Positions 34,659 through 44,203 of a DNA stretch of 64,000 bases are shown here, piece by piece; the stretch's first letter is position 1; every line of letters begins with the position of its first letter. The position numbers and the translations under genes were made by a program. The notes beneath the pieces were generated by a model that saw only the letters and a program-made list of their open reading frames with translations, was not told where the DNA came from and ran no database searches. The DNA comes from Thiomargarita sp. (GTDB lineage Bacteria; Pseudomonadota; Gammaproteobacteria; Beggiatoales; Beggiatoaceae): contig DYRG01000008.1 of assembly GCA_020718845.1 (NCBI GenBank), positions 1-64,000 on the forward strand, given 5' to 3'.

Positions 34659-35014
34659 CGGATACCGTCCAATAAAGTTTCTGGTTTGCCATTTGATTGT
34701 TTTTCATTAATTTGATAGGTTTCTAGTGCATATAAAATTTGTTTAGTTTGGCGTGGGACTTTCTCAATTAATTCACCAGATTCAATAGTCATTTTCTCAG
34801 CATATTCAATAGGATATTTTGGATAATCTGATTTTCTTTGAAGCAATCCAACATTTAATGCTGCGCGGAGAAATAAAATTTCATTCAAACTTTCCTCTGC
34901 TTTGAAAGCTAAACGTTTGCTCCCCGCCGATAACGACATAATACTTCCCAACGCTAATGCAGTAATTGCTAACGCCAATAAAACTTCTAATATCGTAAAA
35001 CCACATTGTTTCAT
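34631..35014 (-). CDS. gspI: Type II secretion minor pseudopilin GspI (second set)
   Basis: 127 aa. Leader MKQCG, then FTILEVLLALAITALALGSI with Glu+5; the ILEVLLALAI pattern is typical of GspI, and the size is close to the family norm. The gene overlaps gspH by 4 bp (ATGA type). Confidence 0.85.
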   Translation of the reverse strand: MKQCGFTILEVLLALAITALALGSIMSLSAGSKRLAFKAEESLNEILFLRAALNVGLLQRKSDYPKYPIEYAEKMTIESGELIEKVPRQTKQILYALETYQINEKQSNGKPETLLDGIRWKKLETLR

Positions 35015-35379
35015 TTGTCAGGAAAGCCAATCGTTATTTTGCCAGTTAAAGGATTTACATCTAAAGTTGCTTCAATTTCGTTCTCATAAAAATGAAATTC
35101 TCCACCATTTGAACCCCCGCCGGGATAAAAGATAACTTGTTTAGTTATTTTCTTATCGGGGCTCTTTTTCTCATTGACGGAGATATTTATATTCGTTTCT
35201 TGATTAAAAATTAAAGCAGTTCTTCTAGCATATTTTAAAGCAGCGGCGGTTTCACGAACTTTAGCTTGTAATCTTGCAACTTCACCATTATTCAAACGCG
35301 GAATAACTAAGGTAATTGAAATAGCAATAATGGCAAGAACTAAAATAAGCTCTAATAACGTGAAACCGCGTTGTTTCAT
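35011..35379 (-). CDS. gspH: Type II secretion minor pseudopilin GspH (second set)
   Basis: 122 aa. Leader MKQRG, then FTLLELILVLAIIAISITLV with Glu+5. The body has the GspH/FimT pattern: AAALKYARRTALIFNQE followed by FYPGGGSNGGEFHFY and PLTGKITIG. A clearer GspH than the one in the first cluster. Overlaps gspG by 4 bp. Confidence 0.88.
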   Translation of the reverse strand: MKQRGFTLLELILVLAIIAISITLVIPRLNNGEVARLQAKVRETAAALKYARRTALIFNQETNINISVNEKKSPDKKITKQVIFYPGGGSNGGEFHFYENEIEATLDVNPLTGKITIGFPDK

Positions 35380-35789
35380 TTCCAGTTCACAATATCAGCA
35401 TTGTCACCTTCACCGCCCTCTTGACCATCCGCACCAAAGGAAAATAAATCATAATCATTGCTATGTTTTCCAGGTTTGCGATATTGGTAATCATTACCCC
35501 ACGGGTCTTTTGGAATGCTTTGTTTTTGCAAATACGGTCCTTTCCAACGTTTGCTCGAATCACTTTTAAGTAACGCATCTAAACTGTCTGGATATTTTCC
35601 TACATCTAAACGATAAGCACTTAATGCTTGATCAAATCCAGATATTTGAGAAGCTGTTGCATCACGTTGTGCGCTTGCAAATTTGTTAAATAATTTAGGT
35701 CCAACAATTGCCGCTAACATCCCGATAATTGCCATCACAATTAACAACTCAATCAAAGTAAATCCTTGATTTTTCTTAATTTTACACAT
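35376..35789 (-). CDS. gspG: Type II secretion major pseudopilin GspG (second set)
   Basis: 137 aa. Leader MCKIKKNQG, then FTLIELLIVMAIIGMLAAIV with Glu+5. C-terminal features WKGPYLQKQSIPKDPWGNDY, SFGADGQEGGEGDNADI are diagnostic of GspG and keep the calcium-site acidic residues. GGAG lies 9 nt before the ATG. First gene of a compact G-H-I-J set placed between manC and pgi. Two GspG copies suggest either two T2SS machines or alternative pseudopili for one. Confidence 0.95.
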   Translation of the reverse strand: MCKIKKNQGFTLIELLIVMAIIGMLAAIVGPKLFNKFASAQRDATASQISGFDQALSAYRLDVGKYPDSLDALLKSDSSKRWKGPYLQKQSIPKDPWGNDYQYRKPGKHSNDYDLFSFGADGQEGGEGDNADIVNWK

Positions 35790-35806
35790 CTTGTTTCTCC
35801 AAAAAA

Positions 35807-37222
35807 TTAATAACGTCCATAATGATCTTCAAATCGTACAATATCGTCTTCACCTAAATAACTTCCCGATTGAATTTCAATAATTTCCAATGGAATTTTA
35901 CCCGGGTTTTCTAAACGATGTTTTACACCTAACGGAATATAAGTTGATTGGTTTTCCGTTAAAACAAATTCCTCATCGCCGCGTGTAATTTTTGCTGTCC
36001 CTTTGACAATGATCCAATGCTCAGATCGATGATAGTGCATTTGCAATGATAAACTTGCCCCAACATTAACGGTAATTCTTTTCACTTGAAAGCGCGGTTC
36101 ATTATCAATACTTTCATAACTTCCCCAAGGTCGAATGACTTTGCGATGTAAATTCGCTTCGCTTCGTTTGGTTCTTTTTAAATGATCAACAACGTTCTTC
36201 ACATTTTGAGCATAATCTTTATGAGCAACTAACACCGCATCGGCGGTTTCTACGACAATGAGGTTTTCTACCCCTAAAGCTGCTAACAAACGATATTCTG
36301 ATCGTACATAACAATTGCTCACCTTTTCGACAAAAACATCGCCTTGCAAAATGTTACCGTTATTATCCTGTTTGCTCACTTCCCACAACGCAGACCATGC
36401 ACCAATGTCGCTCCAACCCGCATCGAGAGGAATAATTGCCGCTTTGGTGGTTTTCTCCATTACTGCAAAGTCAATCGATTTTGAAATACATTGTTTAAAG
36501 AGTTCTTCATCAACCCGCACGAAATCGCTATTCAAATCCAACGATAGTTTATCAAAAGCGCGTGTACAAATCTCAAAAATTTGTGGTTCAAATTGTTTCA
36601 ATTCATCCAAATAGCTTTGTGCTTTGAAAAGAAACATTCCACTATTCCAAAAATAATTTCCACTTTCAAGATATTTAATCGCCGTTTCTAAATTGGGTTT
36701 TTCTACAAATTCTTCAACTTTTTGAATTTGTTGGTGAATTTGTTCTCCTGCTTTGATGTAACCATAACCCGTTTCTGGCTTGGTCGGCACAATTCCAAAA
36801 GTAATTAAAAGTTCTTGATTTGAAATAGAAAAAGCCTGATTAATAACCTCTTGAAAAACATCAACTTTTTGAATCAAATGATCCGCTGGCAATGCTAATA
36901 AAACCGCGTCTGGATCATTTTCTAACGCCGCCAACGCCGCCAACGCAATCGCGGGCGCAGTATTTCTTCCAACGGGTTCTAATAAAATCGCGCTCGGTTT
37001 AACTTTAATGCAACGCAATTGCTCTGCAACTAGAAACCGATGATCTTCATTACAAACAATGATTGGCGGCGCAAGATTGAGGATGTTTTCTAAACGAGTA
37101 ATCGTGCTTTGTAACATCGTTTGCTCACCGACTAATGCGAGCAATTGTTTAGGATAATGTTCTCTTGAAAGAGGCCACAAACGACTTCCAATTCCGCCCG
37201 ATAAAATCACTGGATGTAACAT
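35807..37222 (-). CDS. manC: Mannose-1-phosphate guanylyltransferase/mannose-6-phosphate isomerase
   Basis: 471 aa bifunctional enzyme (ManC/AlgA/XanB type) that makes GDP-mannose for exopolysaccharide or lipopolysaccharide. N-terminal nucleotidyltransferase signature SGGIGSRLWPLSREHYPKQL (residues 9-28); FVEKP (product site); C-terminal cupin with QMHYHRSEHW and TYIPLGVKHRLENPG carrying the metal-binding His and Glu residues of the isomerase. AAGGA precedes the ATG. No algD, manB or other polysaccharide gene is adjacent. Confidence 0.95.
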   Translation of the reverse strand: MLHPVILSGGIGSRLWPLSREHYPKQLLALVGEQTMLQSTITRLENILNLAPPIIVCNEDHRFLVAEQLRCIKVKPSAILLEPVGRNTAPAIALAALAALENDPDAVLLALPADHLIQKVDVFQEVINQAFSISNQELLITFGIVPTKPETGYGYIKAGEQIHQQIQKVEEFVEKPNLETAIKYLESGNYFWNSGMFLFKAQSYLDELKQFEPQIFEICTRAFDKLSLDLNSDFVRVDEELFKQCISKSIDFAVMEKTTKAAIIPLDAGWSDIGAWSALWEVSKQDNNGNILQGDVFVEKVSNCYVRSEYRLLAALGVENLIVVETADAVLVAHKDYAQNVKNVVDHLKRTKRSEANLHRKVIRPWGSYESIDNEPRFQVKRITVNVGASLSLQMHYHRSEHWIIVKGTAKITRGDEEFVLTENQSTYIPLGVKHRLENPGKIPLEIIEIQSGSYLGEDDIVRFEDHYGRY

Positions 37223-37239
37223 AGTTTTCCTTATTTTTA

Positions 37240-38607
37240 TTAGCGTAGTATTAAGGTGACAATGCTGTCATTTCTTAATACCGTAAATGCCCAACCTCGA
37301 CTGCGTTGTTTTAAGAGTTGTTTTAGGTCATCAATCTTTTCTGTGGGAACACGATTCACCGATAAAATCACATCGCCCGCACGCAAACCAAATTCCCATG
37401 CAGAACTTTTTTTGTTCACTTCTTTTAAAAGAATTCCAACCGTTTTTCCTTGATCAGTTGAAATTTCAGTTTCATCCAAACGAGTACCATCTAAAAATTT
37501 GCTTATTTCAGAGCCATTTGTGCCCATATCTTTAGCAATTTTTGCCGATACAGAAAGCGTTTTTCCTTGACGGTTGATTTGAATTTCAACTTTTTCACCA
37601 ACACTTAATAATCCCAAATGATTGCGTACATCACTGGAATTGTTGATAATTTTTCCGTTAATATGGGTAATAATATCACCCACTTGTAATCCCGCTTGTT
37701 CTGCGGCTGAATTAGGACGAATCTTAACAATTGCCGCGCCCTTATTATCTTGTAAATTAAAAGCATTTGCCAAATCACCTTTAATATCTTGCACTTCTAA
37801 TCCTAACACGCCGCGTTGTACTTCACCGTGTTCTGAAAGATGTTCAACAATTTTTGAAACCATATTGATTGGAATCGCAAACCCAATTCCTACATTGCCA
37901 CCACTAGGTGCTAAAATCGCGGTATTAATCCCAATTAATTGACCTTTTAAATTAATCAAAGGTCCGCCAGAATTACCCGGGTTAATTGATGCATCCGTTT
38001 GAATAAAATCTTCGTATCCTTCAATGCCTAAACCGCTTCTTCCTAATGCGCTGACAATCCCAGATGTAACAGTTTGACTTAAACCAAAAGGGCTACCAAT
38101 TGCAACTACAAAATCGCCGACTTTTGTTTTATCAGAATTGGCAAGTTTCAAATCGATTAAATTTTGATTGGGAATTTTTAATAAAGCAACATCAGTTGCA
38201 CTATCACTTCCAATCAATTCGCCTTTTAATTCTCGACCGTCTTGTAATGTCACAAAGATTTCTACGGCTTTGTCGATCACATGATGATTTGTTACCACAT
38301 AACCTTTTTCTGAATTAATGATCACACCCGATCCAAGGCTTTGATTTTTCTTGAATTTTGGTTTATTTGAATGAGGAATACTAAAGAAATGTCGAAAGAA
38401 CGGATCATTAAAAAGCGGGCTTTCTTGCTCACGATTCAAAGTGGTGGTTGAAATATTCACGACGGCGGGCGTAACTTTTTCTAAAATCGGAGAAATGCTC
38501 GGAACGGGCTGATCGTCCACAAAAGCAGGCAACGTAGCGTGAACATGAAAAGTCGTCAATGATAAAATAATTATTGCATAATGCTTAAAGAATCGTGTAA
38601 TTTGCAT
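37240..38607 (-). CDS. Periplasmic serine protease, DegP/DegQ family
   Basis: 455 aa. Signal peptide (about 1-24, ending VHA). Trypsin-like domain with the full triad: His in VTNHHVI, Asp in SATDVALLK, Ser in NPGNSGGPL. Two PDZ domains follow (RGVLGLEVQDIKGD; and GILLKEVNKKSSAWEFGLRAGDVILSVN). Size and domain order equal DegQ/DegP, acting in envelope protein quality control; which of the two is not decidable. GGAGGTAAAAT gives an excellent ribosome site. Divergent from panC and upstream of manC by 17 bp. Confidence 0.93.
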   Translation of the reverse strand: MQITRFFKHYAIIILSLTTFHVHATLPAFVDDQPVPSISPILEKVTPAVVNISTTTLNREQESPLFNDPFFRHFFSIPHSNKPKFKKNQSLGSGVIINSEKGYVVTNHHVIDKAVEIFVTLQDGRELKGELIGSDSATDVALLKIPNQNLIDLKLANSDKTKVGDFVVAIGSPFGLSQTVTSGIVSALGRSGLGIEGYEDFIQTDASINPGNSGGPLINLKGQLIGINTAILAPSGGNVGIGFAIPINMVSKIVEHLSEHGEVQRGVLGLEVQDIKGDLANAFNLQDNKGAAIVKIRPNSAAEQAGLQVGDIITHINGKIINNSSDVRNHLGLLSVGEKVEIQINRQGKTLSVSAKIAKDMGTNGSEISKFLDGTRLDETEISTDQGKTVGILLKEVNKKSSAWEFGLRAGDVILSVNRVPTEKIDDLKQLLKQRSRGWAFTVLRNDSIVTLILR

Positions 38608-38719
38608 ATTTTACCTCCGTCGGGTAAGCGCAATGATGTTGGGTGTATTTTACCAGTCTCCCAACCTTTGCACGACACTTTTTAATCAAAAATAAAACAA
38701 TATCAAAAGGATGGAATGT

Positions 38720-39568
38720 GTGAAAATCATTAACAACATCAAAGACTTGCGAGATTATTTACATCAATATCGTTCGCAGCGCATTGCGTTTGTTCCCACG
38801 ATGGGAAATCTCCATGCGGGACATTTGAGTTTGGTTCGCCATGCGCGACAAAACGCCGATGTGGTGGTGGTGAGCGTGTTTGTCAACCCCACGCAATTTA
38901 CTGCTGGCGAAGATTTTGAACGGTATCCGCGCACTTTAGAAACCGATAGCAAACTCGTTGAGAAACTTACCGATATTTTATTTGTCCCGACTGTTTCAGA
39001 AATGTATCCAAATGGAACAAATGAAAGCACTAAAGTGATTGTTTCGGGTTTGAGTGATATTTTGTGCGGGTCGTTTCGCCCGGGGCATTTTGGTGGCGTA
39101 ACAAGTGTTGTCACAAGGCTTTTTAATGCGGTTCAACCGACGGTTGCAATTTTTGGAAGAAAAGACTTTCAACAGTTGTTAATTATTCAACAAATGGTTA
39201 AAGATTTGCTCATGCCAATTGAAATCATTGGATTAGAAACTTGTCGAGAAAATGATGGTTTAGCAATGAGTTCTCGCAATGGTTATTTAAAACCCGAAGA
39301 ACGTTCGATTGCGCCGTATTTGTATAAAAATCTTTTAGAGATAAAAGAAGCGATTTTAAATGGAGAAAGAAATTATCCACCGCTTAAAGAAAAAGCGATG
39401 AATGCGTTGAGCAAAATTGGTTTTACGCCCGATTATATTTCTATTCGTGATCGTAAAGATTTGAGCGTTCCCACCGTTAAAACACCGATTGAAGAAATTA
39501 TTATTTTAGGGGCAGCGTGGTTAGGTTCTGCGCGTCTTATTGATAATTTGGAGATTTCCTCACAATGA
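38720..39568 (+). CDS. panC: Pantothenate synthetase
   Basis: About 282 aa. Joins pantoate and beta-alanine with ATP. Nucleotidyl-transferase motifs: PTMGNLHAGHLSLVR (HxGH), NPTQF, FGRKDFQQLLIIQQMV, and MSSRNGYL (KMSKS equivalent). I favour a GTG start at 38720 because AAGGA sits 8 nt before it; the ATG at 38711 is 1-2 nt after that site, too close. panB and panD are not present. The stop overlaps the next start (ATGA). Confidence 0.95.
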   Translation: MKIINNIKDLRDYLHQYRSQRIAFVPTMGNLHAGHLSLVRHARQNADVVVVSVFVNPTQFTAGEDFERYPRTLETDSKLVEKLTDILFVPTVSEMYPNGTNESTKVIVSGLSDILCGSFRPGHFGGVTSVVTRLFNAVQPTVAIFGRKDFQQLLIIQQMVKDLLMPIEIIGLETCRENDGLAMSSRNGYLKPEERSIAPYLYKNLLEIKEAILNGERNYPPLKEKAMNALSKIGFTPDYISIRDRKDLSVPTVKTPIEEIIILGAAWLGSARLIDNLEISSQ

Positions 39569-41430
39569 AACAAGTATTACCCAGTGAAATTTACATTGAT
39601 TTCATGAAACAAGATAGTATTTTATCTTTATGTGAATCTCAAACAGTTGCAAAGTTATTTTCTAGCTTATATCTATATGAGCTTGAAGCGGGAGAAATTT
39701 TATTTGAAAAAGATCAACCTGCTGATACTTTGTATTTGATTTTTACAGGTAAGTTTGAAATGGTTTCTCCAGAAAAGCCCTCACAGCAAGTTAGTGAAGG
39801 CTATTTGGGTGAAGAAGCTGTTTTAAATATGGCTTATGTTTCTCAAGTAAAAGCGCTTACCAATGCAAAGGTTCTTGCGTTTTCTAATTCTTCTCTTCAT
39901 TGCATTGATGAATCAATCGATTGTTTGAAAGAAAAATTTCAACGTATTTTATTACAACGTCATGCGCCCACGCTTATACTTCCTTCCGAAAAAATTAAAG
40001 CAATTAAAATCTCTAAAATTAACCAACCTAAGAAACTTATTGGTTGGACAAGTACCATTGTTATTCCACCTTTAATTTATTGGCTTACTTTGCAAATACC
40101 TGAATTAAATGAAAATGCTCGCCTATTTCTTTCAGTATTTAGCATAACAATGTTGATGTGGGTATTTTCCTTAGTTCCTATCTTTTTGCCCGCCCTTTTT
40201 TCTGTATTAGTCGTATTAATTTTAGGCATTGTACCAACAGATACTGCATTATCGGGATTTTCCTCGAGTGGTTTCTTTCTCGCATTAAGCGTTTTTGCAA
40301 TAGAATTAGTGCTTACAATTTCGGGTTTAACTTACCGTTTAACTTTATGGGCATTGCGTTTCACACCTGCGTCTAATTTTGGTTATAGTTTAAGTTTAAC
40401 TTTGATAGGAACATTTCTAACACCTCTTATTCCTTCAGTGAATGCAAGAATCAGTTTAGTTTCTCCCATTTTAAGGGATATAATTGAAACCTTAGAATTT
40501 AAAAAGCAGGGTATTACTGCAACCAATTTGAGTATTGCCGCATTTACGGGTGTGAGTTTGTTTTCTGCGGTATTTCTAACCAGTAAATCATTAAACCTAG
40601 TTTTGTTTAGTTTATTACCCCCTCAAGTACAATCTCAATTTCAATGGCTTTCTTGGTTATTTGCAAGTAGTATTTCTTTCTTGATATTATTTCTAGGTTA
40701 TATGCTATTATCTTATTTCTGGCTATGTCGACATACTGAAGCAGAAACCACGCAACATTCTTTAACGGATCGTTTACCTTTGCAACAAAAATCTTTAGGT
40801 CCAATGACTTCTGCTGAGTGGATTGCTTTAAGTGGGATTATTTTATTTCTTATTGGTGTAATGACTTCCTCAATTCATAAAATAAATCCAGCTTGGATTG
40901 GAATTGCTTTGTTATTTATGTTTGTAAGTTTAGGAACACTAAATACAAAACATTTACAACAAAACATTGATTGGCCCTTTCTTATTTTAGTAGGTGCTAT
41001 GGTAGGAATTACTGAAAGTTTCTCTTATTTGGGAATTGATAAATGGGTTGGCATTCAGCTTAAATGGTTGGGCGTGTATATGCAAACGAATTTTGAGTTC
41101 TTTATTTTATTGCTTGCGGGGGTTATTTTTGTAATCCGTTTAGCATTGCCGATTAATTTAGCGGTGATTATTGTTGCAACGATGTTTTTTCCTTTAGCAG
41201 AGATTTCAGGAATTAATCCTTGGATCATTGCATTTATTATTTTAACATTTGGAGAAAGTTGGGTATTTCCTTATCAATGTTCATACTATATTCAATTTAA
41301 AGAATTTAATGCGAAAGAAAAACTCTACAATGAAGCATTATTTTTGAAATTTAATGTTCTAATGAATGGAGTACGATTGTTATCAATTTACGCATCGTTA
41401 TTGCTGTGGAAACAAATGGGGATTCAGTAA
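39565..41430 (+). CDS. SLC13-type anion transporter with N-terminal cyclic-nucleotide-binding-like domain
   Basis: 621 aa fusion. Residues about 15-115 form a cNMP/CRP-like beta-roll (EAGEILFEKDQPADTLYLIF, GYLGEEAVL, VKALTNAKVLAF). Residues about 155-621 hold at least 10 TM helices of the divalent anion:sodium symporter (SLC13/DASS) type, with the loop TPLIPSVNARISLVSPIL and FTGVSLFSAVFLTSKSLNLV. The family moves dicarboxylates, citrate or sulfate. In the phosphate-binding cassette Gly82-Glu83 is kept but the usual Arg is Tyr91, so cyclic nucleotide binding is doubtful. Its TAA overlaps the ATG of the binding-protein-like gene. Confidence 0.8.
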   Translation: MKQVLPSEIYIDFMKQDSILSLCESQTVAKLFSSLYLYELEAGEILFEKDQPADTLYLIFTGKFEMVSPEKPSQQVSEGYLGEEAVLNMAYVSQVKALTNAKVLAFSNSSLHCIDESIDCLKEKFQRILLQRHAPTLILPSEKIKAIKISKINQPKKLIGWTSTIVIPPLIYWLTLQIPELNENARLFLSVFSITMLMWVFSLVPIFLPALFSVLVVLILGIVPTDTALSGFSSSGFFLALSVFAIELVLTISGLTYRLTLWALRFTPASNFGYSLSLTLIGTFLTPLIPSVNARISLVSPILRDIIETLEFKKQGITATNLSIAAFTGVSLFSAVFLTSKSLNLVLFSLLPPQVQSQFQWLSWLFASSISFLILFLGYMLLSYFWLCRHTEAETTQHSLTDRLPLQQKSLGPMTSAEWIALSGIILFLIGVMTSSIHKINPAWIGIALLFMFVSLGTLNTKHLQQNIDWPFLILVGAMVGITESFSYLGIDKWVGIQLKWLGVYMQTNFEFFILLLAGVIFVIRLALPINLAVIIVATMFFPLAEISGINPWIIAFIILTFGESWVFPYQCSYYIQFKEFNAKEKLYNEALFLKFNVLMNGVRLLSIYASLLLWKQMGIQ

Positions 41431-42476
41431 TGTTTAATAAAGAAAAAAAGTTAAACTATGAGCACGTTTTGCTATTAATATTTCTCTTTTATGTGGCGGT
41501 TTTTTTAATTACTTATGCTGTTAATAAGCCTCGTGTTTTAATTCTTCATAGTTATGCAACCGATTATGCGTGGGTAAGAGATGTAAGTGTGGGAGTGAAA
41601 CGTGCTTTAGATAAGAAATCTTATTCAATGCGTTGGCATTACATGGATACTAAGCGTCATCCTTATAAAGAATATATGGAACGAGCTGGAGCAACTGCGA
41701 GAAACATTATTAGAGAATGGGAGCCTCACGTTGTTATTGCAATTGACGATGATGCTCAAAAGTTTGCGGCACAATATTTCAATAATGATCCGTTTATTAA
41801 AGTTGTCTACGCTGGCGTGGGTTCTGAACCTAAAGATTATGGATATGATCAAGCGAGAAACGTGACAGGTATTTTGGAAAGAATGCCATTAGATGCAATT
41901 AAGGATTTTGTTATTAAAGTACAGGAGAATTTAGGATATAAAAATATGCCTAAAGTTATTCATGTCACCGATGTTTCAAGCGCGGGTGAAGGAAACCGTA
42001 ATTCTCTATTAGGATATGATTTCAAACCTGTTGAATTAATTGAATCAATCCAAGCATTTACTTTTGATGATTGGAAAGAAGCAGTGAAAGGTGCGGAAGG
42101 ACGTGCGGATTTCTTGATGTTCACAAATTATCATACTATTCGCTATTCAAGAGAGGATCAACGCATTGTTCCACCTAAAGAAATCATTGATTGGACAGAG
42201 CAAAATACGAGTTTGTTGACATTTAATGCGTGGGGCTTTTTTGTAATGGATGGAGGAATGATGTCAATTGGGGTTTCTCCGTATGAACAAGGAGAAGTCG
42301 CGGGTAAAATGGCAATTGATTTAATTGATAATAAGAAAAATCCTCGAGATATACCAGTACAAAAAACTCAGCAATTTATTGTTTATCTGCGCTCCGCTCG
42401 TTTAAAAGAAAAAGGTATTAAACTACCTCAAATTTACGAAGCATTTGCTCGTGCAACTAATAACTATTACGAATAG
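41430..42476 (+). CDS. Membrane-anchored periplasmic-binding-like protein, paralogue 2
   Basis: 348 aa, paralogue of the protein at 4096-5130. One N-terminal TM helix (about 12-32) anchors a periplasmic domain. Shared blocks: RVLILHSYATDYAW, MDTKR, IDDDAQ, DYGYDQARNVTGILER, FDDWKEAV, PPKEIIDWT and MDGGMMSIG. Start at the ATG that overlaps the transporter stop (GGGGA 7 nt upstream). No ABC transporter genes are adjacent, so it probably works with the SLC13-type transporter or as a sensor. The ligand is unknown. Confidence 0.7.
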   Translation: MFNKEKKLNYEHVLLLIFLFYVAVFLITYAVNKPRVLILHSYATDYAWVRDVSVGVKRALDKKSYSMRWHYMDTKRHPYKEYMERAGATARNIIREWEPHVVIAIDDDAQKFAAQYFNNDPFIKVVYAGVGSEPKDYGYDQARNVTGILERMPLDAIKDFVIKVQENLGYKNMPKVIHVTDVSSAGEGNRNSLLGYDFKPVELIESIQAFTFDDWKEAVKGAEGRADFLMFTNYHTIRYSREDQRIVPPKEIIDWTEQNTSLLTFNAWGFFVMDGGMMSIGVSPYEQGEVAGKMAIDLIDNKKNPRDIPVQKTQQFIVYLRSARLKEKGIKLPQIYEAFARATNNYYE

Positions 42477-42486
42477 AGGAAATAAT

Positions 42487-44199
42487 ATGTTCAATATATT
42501 TGAACCTTGGGAAAAAATGCAAAAACAAGTGAATGAATTGTTTGACCCATTTGGAATAAATAAAGCCTGCATGGATGTTCAAAAAGCATGGTTAGAACAT
42601 CCTCAACAGTTGTTTAATCGAACCGCGCAATTAGGCTTAGATAGCTGGGCAATTCAATCCCAAACGTGGCGACGTTTCATGGGAATTCCTGAGAAAGATC
42701 AAATCCCTGCGGTTGAATATGATGAACGGTTTGCCGATCCAATTTGGACGGATGTGGTTTATTTGGATTTCATTAAACAATACTATTTGCTAGGAACACG
42801 TTGGTTAGAAGATGCGATTTACGAAACCCCTGAATTGGATTTAAAAACCCGAGAAAAATCAGCGTTTTGGGTGCGACAATGGTTAAATGCAATTGCCCCA
42901 ACGAATTATTTCTGGACAAATCCGATTGCAGTTAAAAAATTTGTTGAAACGGGCGGAGAAAGTGTTTTAAAAGGTCTAAAGAATTTAGTGGGCGATTTAA
43001 AACATAATACGATTAGAATGGTCGATACTGATGCATTTAAAGTTGGTAAGAATTTAGCGATTACTCAAGGTGAAGTCGTCTTTCGTAATGAAATGTTTGA
43101 ATTGATTCAATATTCTCCTCAAACTGCTCAAACGCATCAAATCCCAATTTTATTTGTCCCACCTTGGATTAATAAGTATTACATTTTGGATTTAACGCCC
43201 AAGAAAAGCATTCTTAATTGGCTTGTAAATCAAGGTTTCACTGTATTTCTAATAAGTTGGAAAAACCCAACCGTAGAAATGCGTCATGTTTGTTTTGATG
43301 ATTATTTGTTGAATGGGGTTTTACCCGCTATTGATGTTGTGAAAGAAATCTGCCAAGTTCCTCACATTCATGCGGTAGGTTATTGCATTGGTGGAACGTT
43401 AATGAGCATTTTAATGGCGTGGTTAAATGCGAATGAAGAAACCGCTGGAGCAAAGTGCCCGATTAGTAGTTGGACATTATTTACAACCTTGACTGAATTT
43501 TCAAACCCAGGTGAAATTCAAGTGTTTATTGATGAGGAAAATCTAAAATACATCGATAAACTTTTGGAAGAAAAAGGCTATTTAGACGGCAAAGCAATGG
43601 CGGATTCATTTCGTTTAATTCGTTCAAATAGTTTGATTTGGCATTATTATGTGCATAATTATTTGTACGGTGAAGATTTACCAGCCTTTGATGTGTTGTT
43701 CTGGAATATGGATAGCACTCGTTTGCCGCAGGCAATGCATTCATTTTATTTACGCGAATTATATTTGCATAACAAATTGAGCAAACCTAATGAATTAACC
43801 ATTGCAGATCGTGCATTAGATTTGAGCAAAATTACCCAACCTTTATATGATGTATCGACAGAGCAAGATCATATTGCACCTTGGAAAGAAACTTTTAAGA
43901 AATGTGCGCAGATTTCCTCTCCAATTCGTGAAGTTTTAGCGACTTCTGGGCACATTTTAGGGATTATTTCTCCGCCGGTTGATCCGCCAAAACGCCGTTA
44001 TTGGGTGGGCGACGCGACGGGCGCAACTGATCCATTAGCATGGCAAAAACAACAATCGAAAGTTCCCGGATCATGGTGGAATGATTGGAAAATTTGGCTT
44101 GCAGATCAATGTGGTACGTTACAAAATCCTCCAACAATGGGCAATGACAAATATCCCCCATTATTGCCAGCACCCGGTTCGTATGTGATGGAAAAATAA
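42487..44199 (+). CDS. phaC: Class I poly(3-hydroxyalkanoate) synthase
   Basis: 570 aa. Polymerises hydroxyacyl-CoA into storage polyester on granules. Lipase-like box GYCIGG with the nucleophile Cys (about 301); Asp in TEQDHIAPW and His in TSGHILGI complete the triad. The N-terminal region with WLEDAIYETPELD and the size match class I (PhaC without PhaE). AGAGGAAATAAT before the ATG decides this start over an upstream in-frame codon. phaA and phaB are not nearby. Confidence 0.95.
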   Translation: MFNIFEPWEKMQKQVNELFDPFGINKACMDVQKAWLEHPQQLFNRTAQLGLDSWAIQSQTWRRFMGIPEKDQIPAVEYDERFADPIWTDVVYLDFIKQYYLLGTRWLEDAIYETPELDLKTREKSAFWVRQWLNAIAPTNYFWTNPIAVKKFVETGGESVLKGLKNLVGDLKHNTIRMVDTDAFKVGKNLAITQGEVVFRNEMFELIQYSPQTAQTHQIPILFVPPWINKYYILDLTPKKSILNWLVNQGFTVFLISWKNPTVEMRHVCFDDYLLNGVLPAIDVVKEICQVPHIHAVGYCIGGTLMSILMAWLNANEETAGAKCPISSWTLFTTLTEFSNPGEIQVFIDEENLKYIDKLLEEKGYLDGKAMADSFRLIRSNSLIWHYYVHNYLYGEDLPAFDVLFWNMDSTRLPQAMHSFYLRELYLHNKLSKPNELTIADRALDLSKITQPLYDVSTEQDHIAPWKETFKKCAQISSPIREVLATSGHILGIISPPVDPPKRRYWVGDATGATDPLAWQKQQSKVPGSWWNDWKIWLADQCGTLQNPPTMGNDKYPPLLPAPGSYVMEK

Positions 44200-44203
44200 A
44201 GAA

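Noticed and set aside
33993-35789. Type IV pilus minor pilin cluster as an alternative to T2SS
   Set aside because: The GspG C-terminal calcium-site motif and the G-H-I-J order are T2SS features; no pilV, pilW, pilX or pilE pattern is seen.
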